This document shows positions 47,024-56,397 of a DNA stretch of 64,000 nt, in pieces (position 1 is the first letter of the stretch; each line of letters begins with the position of its first letter). The notes beneath the pieces are model-generated. The model made no database searches, was not told where the DNA came from, and was given only the letters and a program-made list of their open reading frames with translations. Source of the stretch: Prolixibacteraceae bacterium (GTDB lineage: Bacteria > Bacteroidota > Bacteroidia > Bacteroidales > Prolixibacteraceae). Location: assembly GCA_019856515.1 (NCBI GenBank), contig CP082230.1, positions 2,480,001 through 2,544,000 of the forward strand, written 5' to 3'. The position numbers and the translations under genes are program-made.

Positions 47024-47383
47024 ATGAAAAGATTTTTCCTTATGCTAAGCATTTCTATGCTTTGCTTCAGCTGTTCAAACGACCTAGTAGACAGCTTAGA
47101 TGATATTGCTCCTAACACTCAAGGTGCTGTAGCAGGAAATACTACAGATGGACCAGTTGACTCTTGGATACCTCTTACTCCTGGAGTGAATACACCTAGC
47201 ACAGATGCTGCTGGACCAGTAGACTCTTGGATACCTCTTACTCCTGGAGTGAATACACCTAGTACAGACGCTGCTGGACCTGTTGACTCATGGATACCTC
47301 TTACTCCTGGAGTGAATACACCTAGCACGGATGCTGCTGGACCTGTTGACTCATGGATACCTCTTACTCCTGGAGTTAAATAA
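47024..47383 (+). CDS. Repeat lipoprotein, unknown function
   Basis: 119 residues with lipobox FCFSC (MKRFFLMLSISMLCFSC). After a short linker, a 21-residue unit beginning GPVDSWIPLTPGVNTPSTDA is repeated four times, the last truncated at PGVK. The DNA repeats are nearly identical over 63 nt, so copy number probably varies by slippage. The Pro/Thr/Trp pattern suggests an extended surface-exposed stalk or adhesion ligand. I do not recognise a family. Confidence 0.7.
   Translation: MKRFFLMLSISMLCFSCSNDLVDSLDDIAPNTQGAVAGNTTDGPVDSWIPLTPGVNTPSTDAAGPVDSWIPLTPGVNTPSTDAAGPVDSWIPLTPGVNTPSTDAAGPVDSWIPLTPGVK
47150..47380 (+). repeat. 63-nt tandem repeat, 3.7 copies
   Basis: Units at 47150, 47213, 47276 and 47339; each encodes 21 residues and they differ at only a few silent positions. 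Inside the lipoprotein gene above. Confidence 0.9.
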
Positions 47384-47455
47384 ATAAGAATAAACTGGAT
47401 TTATGTGATCTTGTTGTCTCTTTGAGACAATGGAGGTTATTATTAGACTATTAAG

Positions 47456-47495
47456 AAGGATATCTCCCCCGAAAAAGGAAGATATCCTTTTTTTT
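47456..47495 (+). terminator. Rho-independent terminator
   Basis: AAGGATATCT (47456-47465) pairs with AGATATCCTT (47480-47489), followed by a run of T. A smaller hairpin (47414-47430, TTGTCTC/GAGACAA) lies just upstream. Confidence 0.8.
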
Positions 47496-47995
47496 ATCTA
47501 TCACTTTGATTGGTTGTCAAACATCAAGGTGATATCGATTACGTATGGCTAGCTCCTAGTAGCTATCGAATTAGTTATTGAAGATCGAATAGGAATATAA
47601 GAATGGCAACATAACTTAAAATAGAACGACTACTGTTAATAAGCAACAATAGAAAGATTTTAAATAGATCATACTACAAAAAAGTGTTATCAGACATTCT
47701 ATGATAATGTTTTGTGTTACTGACAAGAAGATCACACACTATTATTTTAGATATAAAAGCTTATAAATGGGATAAATCACGATTTAACGAACTCTTTGGT
47801 AAAGTCTATATCTAGATACTCACACCTCAACCCAGAGCTTATCAGAGTGGATTAATCGCCATGCCTACAAGCCATAATAAACACTAATTCACATTGTTAA
47901 TTTAACAAAAGAGGTGAACAATGAGCTTCATTTTACCATAGCTTTGATTCAAAATTATTACATAGTTAATATCTAATTATTTTAATGGATTAACG
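47496..47995. other. Spacer before NifU-like gene
   Basis: 500 AT-rich nt; no credible ORF, repeat or structured element. It presumably includes the promoter of the NifU-like operon. Confidence 0.4.
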
Positions 47996-48688
47996 ATGGA
48001 TTATACTTCGGATATCAAAAACATGTGCATTGTTGCACAAGGCCCGAATCATGGACCTTCTCCTATTCCACAACAAGGACAGTGGACAAAAGCAAAAGAG
48101 ATAAGAGACATTAATGGTTTAACTCACGGAGTTGGTTGGTGTGCACCACAACAAGGAGCATGTAAACTCACACTAAACATCAAAGAGGGGACAATTCAAG
48201 AAGCACTCGTTGAGACGATTGGATGTACAGGGATGACACATTCTGCTGCGATGGCTTCTGAGATCTTGCCGGGGAAAACAATTCTAGAGGCATTGAACAC
48301 AGATCTTGTGTGTGATGCAATTAATGTAGCAATGAGGGAACTCTTTCTACAGATTGTTTATGGTAGGAGTCAGACCGCATTTTCAGAAGGAGGTCTACCT
48401 GTAGGATCAGCGTTAGAAGACCTTGGCAAAGGGGAACGTTCGGTGATTGGAACCACATATGGAACGATCAAAAAAGGGCCTAGATATTTAGAAGTTACTG
48501 AGGGGTATATAACTAGGCAAGCACTTGATGAGGATAACGAGATCATAGGCTATCAGTTTGTACAGTTAGGAAAGATGATGGAGTATATAGAACAAGGTCT
48601 AACAGCTGATGATGCTCTTGTTAAAGCGACAGGGACCTATGGTCGATATGATGATGCAGTAAAATATATTAACCCTAGAAAACAGTAA
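47996..48688 (+). CDS. NifU-like Fe-S scaffold family protein
   Basis: 230 residues with the conserved Cys pattern of NifU/IscU-type scaffolds: Cys49 in GVGWCAP, Cys56 in QQGACKLTL, Cys77 in TIGCTGMTHSA. Bacteroidota copies of this form are annotated as iron-sulfur cluster assembly scaffold proteins, although the N- and C-terminal parts do not resemble classical NifU, so a carrier role in a different pathway is possible. It is 5 nt upstream of the GGGtGRT protein gene. Confidence 0.75.
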   Translation: MDYTSDIKNMCIVAQGPNHGPSPIPQQGQWTKAKEIRDINGLTHGVGWCAPQQGACKLTLNIKEGTIQEALVETIGCTGMTHSAAMASEILPGKTILEALNTDLVCDAINVAMRELFLQIVYGRSQTAFSEGGLPVGSALEDLGKGERSVIGTTYGTIKKGPRYLEVTEGYITRQALDEDNEIIGYQFVQLGKMMEYIEQGLTADDALVKATGTYGRYDDAVKYINPRKQ

Positions 48689-48693
48689 TAGTT

Positions 48694-49692
48694 ATGGTAC
48701 TTTTCGAAGGATACGAAAGAAGAATAGAGAATATTCAAACGTTTTTGGAGGCCAACAATATATCATCATTAGAGGAGGCAGAACAGATCTGTAAAGAACA
48801 TCATCTAGATATACAAAGTATTGTAAAAGAGATTCAACCGATCGCTTTTGAAAATGCTGGTTGGGCATATACTATTGGTGCTGCTGTAGCTATTGGTCGT
48901 GGTCAAGGAGAAGCGGCAGATATTGCCATCACTCTAGGTGAGGCATTACAGGCATTCTGTATTCCAGGATCTGTTGCTGATGACCGTAAGGTAGGCTTAG
49001 GGCATGGGAACTTAGCTTCTATGTTACTGCGTCCTGAGACAAAATGTTTTGCATTCCTTGCAGGCCATGAGTCTTTTGCGGCAGCAGAGGGGGCTATTGG
49101 GTTAGCAAAATCGGCCAATAAAGTTCGCAAAGAGCCACTTAAGGTGATTCTTAATGGTCTAGGTAAGGATGCTGCCCAAATCATCTCGCGAATGAATGGA
49201 TTTACACATGTAGAGACCATCTTTGACTACCATACAGGAGAGCTTACGGTATCGAAAGAGAAGTCTTACTCTAAAGGAGAGCGAGCACAAGTTCGATGTT
49301 ATGGTGCAGATGATGTAAGAGAAGGGGTAGCCATCATGCACCTTGAAGAAGTAGATGTGTCGATTACAGGAAATTCGACCAACCCCACTCGTTTTCAGCA
49401 CCCTGTTGCTGGTACTTATAAAAAAGAGTGTTATGAATCAGGCAAGAAGTATTTCTCGGTAGCTTCAGGAGGGGGTACAGGAAGAACACTTCATCCTGAT
49501 AATATGGCAGCAGGACCTGCTTCTTATGGTATGACAGATACCATGGGACGTATGCACTCTGATGCCCAATTTGCAGGATCTTCTTCAGTTCCAGCACATG
49601 TTGAGATGATGGGGTTGATAGGTATGGGAAATAATCCAATGGTTGGTGCTTCTGTAGCAGTGGCTGTAGCTGTATCTCAACAGATGAAATAG
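48694..49692 (+). CDS. GGGtGRT family protein
   Basis: 332 residues bearing the motif GGGTGRTLHPDN (about 258-269), which names this family of unknown function. Other conserved-looking blocks are AAVAIGRGQGEAADI, GLGHGNLASMLLRP, FLAGHESFAAAEGAIG, GNSTNPTRFQHPVAGTY and a Gly-rich C-terminus (MGNNPMVGASVAVAV). It has no membrane segment. It forms a two-gene unit with the NifU-like protein. Confidence 0.85.
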   Translation: MVLFEGYERRIENIQTFLEANNISSLEEAEQICKEHHLDIQSIVKEIQPIAFENAGWAYTIGAAVAIGRGQGEAADIAITLGEALQAFCIPGSVADDRKVGLGHGNLASMLLRPETKCFAFLAGHESFAAAEGAIGLAKSANKVRKEPLKVILNGLGKDAAQIISRMNGFTHVETIFDYHTGELTVSKEKSYSKGERAQVRCYGADDVREGVAIMHLEEVDVSITGNSTNPTRFQHPVAGTYKKECYESGKKYFSVASGGGTGRTLHPDNMAAGPASYGMTDTMGRMHSDAQFAGSSSVPAHVEMMGLIGMGNNPMVGASVAVAVAVSQQMK

Positions 49693-49765
49693 GTGTAATT
49701 ATACCGTTTATATATTTTAATACAATTGACATTGTCTTTGGACAATGATCCTTTTTACCATTTGA

Positions 49766-49796
49766 GGGTGTAGACATACTTGTTTACACCCTTTTT
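49766..49796 (+). terminator. Terminator of the NifU/GGGtGRT unit
   Basis: GGGTGTA (49766-49772) pairs with TACACCC (49785-49791), followed by TTTTT. A weaker hairpin CATTGTC/GACAATG precedes it. Confidence 0.8.
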
Positions 49797-49806
49797 AGCA
49801 CATAAA

Positions 49807-49834
49807 AAAAGGTAGCCTATCAAGACTACCTTTT
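49807..49834 (-). terminator. Terminator of valS
   Basis: On the minus strand AAAAGGTAG pairs with CTACCTTTT (stem 49826-49834 with 49807-49815), ending in T-rich sequence 20 nt after the stop at 49855. Confidence 0.75.
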
Positions 49835-49854
49835 AATCAAATATATTCTTCAGA

Positions 49855-52485
49855 TTACTTTAAAGAAGCAATACGTTCATTGATTACACGCATCTTCTCT
49901 TCGGCATCTTCTTTCTTTTTACGTTCAAGTTCAACGACTTTTTCTGGAGCACTATTAACGAACTTCTCGTTACCTAGTTTCTTCATAACAGTCTTTAGGA
50001 ATCCTTCCGTATACTTTAGTTCTGTTGCTAGCTTTTCAAGTTCTTCCTCCACATTTACTAAATCACCCAAAGGCAAGAAGAACTGTGTCGACTTCACAAG
50101 GAATGATAAAGCACCGCTCATCTCTTCATTCACCTCCTGTAGAGAGGATAAGTTTGCGATCTTCTCAAACACGGGGTTTAATGTCGCATGATAACCTTTA
50201 TCTCCAGCCAGAATAGATAGTTCTAAAGCTTCTTTGTTCGCGATATTTTTCTCTTTACGAATTGTACGGATACCCGCAACAGCTTCTTTAAGATCTTCAA
50301 AATCTGCGATTAGTTGCTCATTCACTTCTGCCGTTTCAGGCCATGGTGCCAACATAATGGATGCCCCCTCTTCACGAGTTTGAAGTAATTGCCAAATCTC
50401 TTCGGTAATAAAAGGCATAAATGGATGAAGGATACGTAACAATTTATCAAAAATTGCAAGTACCTCACCATATGTTTTCGCATCGATTGGCTGTTGATAA
50501 GCAGGTTTTACGACCTCTAATAACCAGCCAGAGAACTCATCACGGAATGTATTATAGATTAACATCAGTGCTTCTGAAAGACGATATTGGTCAAAGTTAT
50601 CGTTGATATTCAGAATAACACCATCCAACTTGCTGTTGAACCACTCAATTCCTTTTGCAGCATAAGCTGGCTGAGGTATTGTATTATCAACACTCCATCC
50701 ACTAACAAGGCGGTATGAGTTCCAAACCTTAGTAGTGAAGTTTGCGCCTTGCTCTGTAAGTGACTCATCAAAAAGAAGGTCACCACCAGCAGGAGAACAT
50801 AACAACATACCAACACGTACACCATCTGCTCCATACTTCGCCATTAGATCTAATGGATCAGGAGAGTTACCTAAAGACTTAGACATCTTACGACGTTGTT
50901 TGTCTCTAACCATTCCTGTGAAATATACATTCTTGAATGGCATCTTACCTTTAAATTGGTAACCAGCAATAATCATACGTGCTACCCAGAAGAAGATAAT
51001 GTCATGACCTGTTACAAGATCATTTGTTGGATAGTAGTAGTTGAACTCTTCGTTATCTGGATTGTCTATACCATCGAAAAGAGAAATAGGCCACAACCAA
51101 GAAGATGCCCATGTATCAAGAACATCTTCGTCTTGACGTAGGTTCTCCGCAGTAAGAGATGTGTTGCCCGTCTTCTCTTGAGCAATCTTAACGGCTTCAT
51201 CCATGTTGCTAGCAACAACATAAGAACCATCTTCTAGATAGTATACAGGAATACGATGTCCCCACCATAACTGACGAGAGATACACCAATCCTTTACATT
51301 CTCCATCCAGTGACGATATACGTTCTTAAATTTCTTAGGGTGAAATTCAATCTCGTCATTCATCACACTATCCAAGGCAGGCTTAGCCATATCACTCATC
51401 TTCAAGAACCACTGTGCAGACAGTTTTGGTTCAATCACGACATTGGTACGTTCTGAGTAACCTACTTTGTTCACATAATCTTCCACCTTAACAAGGTTAC
51501 CTAATTCATCTAGCTGAGGAATGATCTTCTTACGAACATCAAAACGATCCTCTCCAACAAATAGGCCTACTTTATCATTGATGGTTCCATTGTCGTTGAA
51601 GATATCAATCGACTCAAGGTTATATTTTAATCCAATCTCATAATCGTTTACATCATGTGCTGGAGTTATCTTCAAACATCCAGTTCCGAACTCCATATCC
51701 ACATACTCGTCTTGGATAATTGGAACTACTCGGTTTACCAATGGTACGATAACTTTTTTGCCCGCAAGGTGCTTGAAACGCTCATCGTTAGGGTTGACAC
51801 AAACAGCAGTATCACCCAAAATTGTTTCAGGACGCGTTGTTGCAATGGTAACAAACTCATCTGCTCCTTCAATTTGATAACGAAGGTAGTAAAGTTTACT
51901 CTGCTCTTCTTTATGAATCACCTCTTCATCAGAAACAGCAGTCAGAGCAGCAGGATCCCAGTTTACCATTCTCACACCACGGTAAACAAAGCCTTTATTA
52001 AAGAGATCAACAAATGCTGTGATGACAGATTTTGATCTCTCCTCATCCATTGTGAAAGCGGTACGATCCCAATCGCAAGAAGCACCTAGAGTTTTAAGCT
52101 GCTCAAGGATAATTCCACCGTATTCGTCCGTCCAATCCCAAGCATGTGTCATGAAATCATCACGGGTTAAATCGCTCTTTTCAATACCGCGATCTTTAAG
52201 TCGAGCAACGACTTTGGCCTCGGTAGCAATAGAAGCATGATCGGTTCCTGGAACCCAACAAGCATTCTTGTTTTGCATGCGAGCACGACGAATCAAGATA
52301 TCTTGAATCGTATTGTTCAACATATGTCCCATATGCAAAACTCCTGTGACGTTTGGTGGAGGAATTACGATTGTATAAGGTTCTCTCTCATCTGGCTCTG
52401 AATGAAACATTTTATTGTCCATCCAATATTTATACCACTTACTTTCAACATCCGCCGGATTGTACTTGCCAGGTATTTCCATCAA
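49855..52485 (-). CDS. valS: Valyl-tRNA synthetase
   Basis: 876 residues, class I synthetase charging tRNA-Val. HIGH-type motif [10 protein letters not shown] (about 45-54), editing (CP1) domain with [27 protein letters not shown], and KMSKS motif [14 protein letters not shown] (about 535). The C-terminal coiled-coil arm ([21 protein letters not shown] through [21 protein letters not shown]) is characteristic of ValRS. Its own terminator follows. An MM start leaves a choice of one codon. Confidence 0.97.
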   Translation of the reverse strand: MMEIPGKYNPADVESKWYKYWMDNKMFHSEPDEREPYTIVIPPPNVTGVLHMGHMLNNTIQDILIRRARMQNKNACWVPGTDHASIATEAKVVARLKDRGIEKSDLTRDDFMTHAWDWTDEYGGIILEQLKTLGASCDWDRTAFTMDEERSKSVITAFVDLFNKGFVYRGVRMVNWDPAALTAVSDEEVIHKEEQSKLYYLRYQIEGADEFVTIATTRPETILGDTAVCVNPNDERFKHLAGKKVIVPLVNRVVPIIQDEYVDMEFGTGCLKITPAHDVNDYEIGLKYNLESIDIFNDNGTINDKVGLFVGEDRFDVRKKIIPQLDELGNLVKVEDYVNKVGYSERTNVVIEPKLSAQWFLKMSDMAKPALDSVMNDEIEFHPKKFKNVYRHWMENVKDWCISRQLWWGHRIPVYYLEDGSYVVASNMDEAVKIAQEKTGNTSLTAENLRQDEDVLDTWASSWLWPISLFDGIDNPDNEEFNYYYPTNDLVTGHDIIFFWVARMIIAGYQFKGKMPFKNVYFTGMVRDKQRRKMSKSLGNSPDPLDLMAKYGADGVRVGMLLCSPAGGDLLFDESLTEQGANFTTKVWNSYRLVSGWSVDNTIPQPAYAAKGIEWFNSKLDGVILNINDNFDQYRLSEALMLIYNTFRDEFSGWLLEVVKPAYQQPIDAKTYGEVLAIFDKLLRILHPFMPFITEEIWQLLQTREEGASIMLAPWPETAEVNEQLIADFEDLKEAVAGIRTIRKEKNIANKEALELSILAGDKGYHATLNPVFEKIANLSSLQEVNEEMSGALSFLVKSTQFFLPLGDLVNVEEELEKLATELKYTEGFLKTVMKKLGNEKFVNSAPEKVVELERKKKEDAEEKMRVINERIASLK

Positions 52486-52988
52486 TTCTTCTATTATATA
52501 TTAAATTTCAATATTTATCTTCTTATCCTAAGGATACAAAAATAAAAAAAAGTGTGGATATATAAGCTATACTGTTTGTAAGGGAGAAGACTTTTAACTC
52601 AAAAAAGGGAGGATCGAATATTTTTCAACCAATTGTACATCAAAAGCACACGATATATCTCCTTAATTAAGCATGATCTTAGAGTTTAAATAAGGACAAT
52701 ACAGCCTTTGGATTTTGCCCATATCAGGATTGAATGGACAAGCAATACTTGCATCCCCAATACTTAACATAACACCTCCATGTTATTATGTTACAGACCA
52801 TAAGACTACTTAACACACTTGTTAAATAACCCAAATATACATTGGATTTTTCATGGTAAATATTTACAAAAGTTATATATTTAATATGCAATGAACATTT
52901 TACCTATTCTAAATATAGAATGGTATACTTTTTGACAAATAGAATCCACGTCAATAAATTATTGTTTGATTCTGAATAACGCAATGCA
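52486..52988. other. Divergent spacer, valS and LpxL-like gene
   Basis: 500 nt between divergent genes. On the minus strand 52544-52537 reads TATTTTTG (-7-like), 52 nt before the valS ATG, without a clear -33. A palindromic stretch aacataacac...ttatgtt (52765-52792) is imperfect. Nothing else was found. Confidence 0.4.
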
Positions 52989-53861
52989 ATGGAACAGGTT
53001 TTATATTTTATCATAAGGGGCATTACCCGTACGACAAACTTTCTACCTCTACGAGTACACTATTGGTTCTCAGACCTCTATTATGTCTTCGCTTTTTATA
53101 TTGTAAAGTACAGACGAAAAGTTGTGCGCCGAAACCTCATTAATTCATTTCCGGAACGTTCAATCTCTGAAATTAAAGAGATAGAGAAGAAGTATTATCG
53201 ACATATTGCAGACCTTGCGGTGGAGACACTATACTTTGCGGATATCTCGGCAAAAGAGATTGAACAACGAATTACGATAGATAATCCTGAACTACCTATT
53301 AAGTACCTAAACGAAGGTAGGCAGGTGATCATCTCCCTCGGCCACTATAACAATTGGGAGTGGTTATGCTTTCTTAAGTACTATACAAACGCAAATTACT
53401 ACCCCGTATATAAACCGCTGCACAGCAAAGCTTTTGATAAGTTCTACCGAAATCTAAGAAGCCGTTTTGGTGCCGAACCTATTCCAAAGAACACCATCTT
53501 CAAGAGACTATATAACGATTTGAAGCAAGGCATTCCATCTGTCTCTGGTTTTGTCAATGACCAGACCCCGAAGAGAGAAAATATTCAATATTGGACCACA
53601 TTCTTAAATCAAGATACTCCTATGTTTTTAGGGGTCGAGAAGATTGCAAAGAAATTAGATACAGTGGTGATTACTGCAGAGATACAGAAACCCAAACGTG
53701 GACATTATCTAGTGAAGTTTACCCTCATCACAGATAAACCAAAAGAGGAAGCACCTTTTGCTATTACAGAAAAGGATACTCGACATTTAGAAGAGATAAT
53801 CCGTAGAAATCCTGAATACTGGTTGTGGTCACATAAAAGATGGAAGCATAAGAAAGAGTAG
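52989..53861 (+). CDS. LpxL/HtrB-type lysophospholipid acyltransferase
   Basis: 290 residues. Membrane-associated acyltransferase of the lipid A late-acyltransferase family. Catalytic HX4E motif in SLGHYNNWEWL (His about 119), VNDQTPKRENI (about 188), and the N-terminal hydrophobic anchor (about 5-40). It would add a secondary acyl chain to lipid A or a lipid precursor. Followed at 54040 by a glycosyltransferase, suggesting an envelope role for both. Confidence 0.88.
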   Translation: MEQVLYFIIRGITRTTNFLPLRVHYWFSDLYYVFAFYIVKYRRKVVRRNLINSFPERSISEIKEIEKKYYRHIADLAVETLYFADISAKEIEQRITIDNPELPIKYLNEGRQVIISLGHYNNWEWLCFLKYYTNANYYPVYKPLHSKAFDKFYRNLRSRFGAEPIPKNTIFKRLYNDLKQGIPSVSGFVNDQTPKRENIQYWTTFLNQDTPMFLGVEKIAKKLDTVVITAEIQKPKRGHYLVKFTLITDKPKEEAPFAITEKDTRHLEEIIRRNPEYWLWSHKRWKHKKE

Positions 53862-54039
53862 CTAAAGTTAAAACGACATCATTAGATCCTCTTAAAACTC
53901 CATCCGAAGCACTATGTTTGATACACAACGCGTAAAAGATAGTGAGTGTAACATGAGATAAGATTCGTATCCCTTTGAAGGAGTACAAAAACAGTATACC
54001 TTTGCTATAGTTTCTTATTTTTACAATAAAAGAGTATTC

Positions 54040-55080
54040 ATGCATCAACCACTATCATCAGAACTATCCGTCGCAGTTGTCATTCTTAATTGGAATGGAG
54101 CCTCTCTCTTAGAAGAGTATCTCCCTTCATTAGTGGCACACTCGACATACGATAAATGTCGTCTTATTGTTGCAGACAATGGATCTACCGATCAAAGCAA
54201 ACGAGTGGTAGATAATTTCGACACTATTGAATGGCTTCCTCTTGATAAGAATTATGGTTTTGCATTGGGATATAACATGGCTCTTCAACTCATTAATTCA
54301 GATGTATATATACTGCTCAATTCAGATATTCGAGTTTCTCATAGATGGCTCGAACCTTTGATGGAGGTATTTAATAAACAACCAGAGGTCGGTATACTAC
54401 AACCCAAAATTCTTGATGACAAGAGGAGAGATCATTTTGAATATGCAGGTGCAGCAGGTGGATACCTAGACAGTGCAGGATATCCTTTTTGTAGAGGTCG
54501 TATCATGGATCATATAGAGAAAGATACCCATCAATATGATAATACCCAAGATATTTTCTGGGCATCAGGAGCCTCTTTAGCTATCCGTTCCACGCTTTGG
54601 CACGATCTTAACGGATTTGATACGATCTTTTGGGCACATATGGAGGAGATTGACCTATGTTGGCGTGCGCTAAACCAGGGAACTACCATTAAAGTGGAAC
54701 CACAATCGAGAGTCTTTCACCTCGGAGGGGGATCACTACCATACGGCAATCCAAAGAAGACATACTTAAACTTTCGAAACAATCTATTTCTACTAGCGAG
54801 AAATTTGCATCCTAAAGAGTGGTTATACACACTATTTATTAGAATGATATTGGATGGAGTGGCTTCGGTTATTTTCCTTTTTACAGGAGAGTATAAACTT
54901 ATACCATCGGTCTTAAAGGCACATAGAGATTTCTATCTGAAATTGCCTTCGATTCTTCGAAACCGAAAGGATCAAACATACAAACGAAAGTCGGATCTTC
55001 CTGTTTTCAATGGTGTCATTCCTTTAAAGTCAAAACTAAGATCGGTAACAAAATTTAGTCAATTGCACTTCAAAATATAA
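54040..55080 (+). CDS. Family 2 glycosyltransferase
   Basis: 346 residues, GT-A fold. N-terminal nucleotide-sugar motifs VVILNWNGASLLEEYL, VADNGSTDQSKRVV, DKNYGFALGYN and LLNSDIRV (metal-binding Asp). The later acceptor region WASGASLAIR...MEEIDLCWR is typical of rhamnosyl/galactofuranosyl-type GT2 enzymes. Probable role: glycan addition to LPS or a surface polysaccharide. A terminator follows. The C-terminus has one hydrophobic segment (about 265-285). Confidence 0.9.
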   Translation: MHQPLSSELSVAVVILNWNGASLLEEYLPSLVAHSTYDKCRLIVADNGSTDQSKRVVDNFDTIEWLPLDKNYGFALGYNMALQLINSDVYILLNSDIRVSHRWLEPLMEVFNKQPEVGILQPKILDDKRRDHFEYAGAAGGYLDSAGYPFCRGRIMDHIEKDTHQYDNTQDIFWASGASLAIRSTLWHDLNGFDTIFWAHMEEIDLCWRALNQGTTIKVEPQSRVFHLGGGSLPYGNPKKTYLNFRNNLFLLARNLHPKEWLYTLFIRMILDGVASVIFLFTGEYKLIPSVLKAHRDFYLKLPSILRNRKDQTYKRKSDLPVFNGVIPLKSKLRSVTKFSQLHFKI

Positions 55081-55088
55081 GAAAAAGC

Positions 55089-55122
55089 AAAAGGTGAAAC
55101 TTTTCAGCTTCACCTTTTACCT
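55089..55122. terminator. Bidirectional terminator
   Basis: AAAAGGTGAA (55089-55098) pairs with TTCACCTTTT (55109-55118), a 10-bp stem with U-tract in both directions between convergent genes. Confidence 0.8.
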
Positions 55123-55190
55123 ATACGACCATTAGGATGGGTACCATTAACTTATTCCCACAACCATATTTAAATGCAATGGGAATAGAT

Positions 55191-56309
55191 TCAATCATCC
55201 GCAATATCCATTCCTTGCGTTAATTTCCGGACAAAAGAGAAACCATAAAAGAACTCTCTTAAGACCACTCGTATGACAGTGTACCCAGGTATTGCTAGAA
55301 TCATACCAGGTACTCCAGCAACAGATCCTGCCATTAAAATAACCAAGAAGATCTCTAAAGGCTGTGCTTTCACACTATTAGAGTAAATCAGTGGTTGGAA
55401 AACTATATTATCAGCAATCTGAGATAGTGCAGCCACAAGAAGGACTAATCCGATAAGTGGTAAGGTTACCTCCATAAACGGTGACTGAACATTGGTTGCA
55501 ATTGCCACAAGAACACCAAATATAGCCCCAATCCATGGTCCAACATAAGGTACTACGTTCATAAGACCAGCGAATGTTGCGACCACAACAGCATGCGAAA
55601 ATCCCAATCCAATTACTGTAAAACCGATGGTATCAAAGATCATTATACCTAAAATTTCTAGAATAATACCGATAACATATCGCTTCAACAACGAGGAGGT
55701 AGAGTGAAGTATGTTTCTTACCTTTGACTCATATTCACTCGGCACAAATAGCATTATCCCATCGGTAAACATATTCTCATCTCTAAGAAAAAAGAAGAGG
55801 ATAAAACTAACAGAGAAGGATAAGATCAAGAGACTTCCTAAAGTACCAAAAACGGAACTAAATATATTGGTCATTTTAGATAGGTCGAAGGCCTGAGATA
55901 ACTCTCCTTTTGCCATTTCCACCAAGCTCTGCTCATCCAATGAAGGAAGTTTAATAAACGGATAATTTGTGGTCAGTTGTTCTGCAGCATCCTTGATATA
56001 AGCAACCACAGAGTGAACGTTCACATTGGAAAGTTCTTTTGCTTCGGAAGCAAACATCGGGATTAAAAAAGAGAAAAAACCAATAATTACAATCCACAAA
56101 GCAATCAATGTTAATGCAGAAGAGAGGTTGTCTCCCATACGCCATTTTCTGATGTGAATCTTTTCTAGAAGGTTCTTTATTGGTCTACCTAACACACTCA
56201 AAACAGAGGCGATCAAGATGTAAATGACAATATCACTAAAATACCATAAGAGTAATGCCAAAAAGATAAAACCAATACCTATCAATATATTTCTAGTACG
56301 TTGATTCAT
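55191..56309 (-). CDS. AI-2E family transporter
   Basis: 372 residues with about eight transmembrane helices and the PerM/YdiK/AI-2E fold (FLALLLWYFSDIVIYILIAS near the N-terminus, VATFAGLMNVVPYVGPWIGA about 245-265, IPGYTVIRVVLREF near the end). Substrates of the family include ions and small signals; the assignment to autoinducer export is historical and uncertain. Divergent from recQ. Confidence 0.88.
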   Translation of the reverse strand: MNQRTRNILIGIGFIFLALLLWYFSDIVIYILIASVLSVLGRPIKNLLEKIHIRKWRMGDNLSSALTLIALWIVIIGFFSFLIPMFASEAKELSNVNVHSVVAYIKDAAEQLTTNYPFIKLPSLDEQSLVEMAKGELSQAFDLSKMTNIFSSVFGTLGSLLILSFSVSFILFFFLRDENMFTDGIMLFVPSEYESKVRNILHSTSSLLKRYVIGIILEILGIMIFDTIGFTVIGLGFSHAVVVATFAGLMNVVPYVGPWIGAIFGVLVAIATNVQSPFMEVTLPLIGLVLLVAALSQIADNIVFQPLIYSNSVKAQPLEIFLVILMAGSVAGVPGMILAIPGYTVIRVVLREFFYGFSFVRKLTQGMDIADD

Positions 56310-56397
56310 TATTTTTTACTTTTGTTAATGACGTAAATATAAACTTTATTCGTATCAAAATTGTTCCATCCAATATTTTCATATTTTTATTTAATTC

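Noticed and set aside
51655..52240. Antisense ORFs of 126 and 73 codons
   Set aside because: Shadows of valS.
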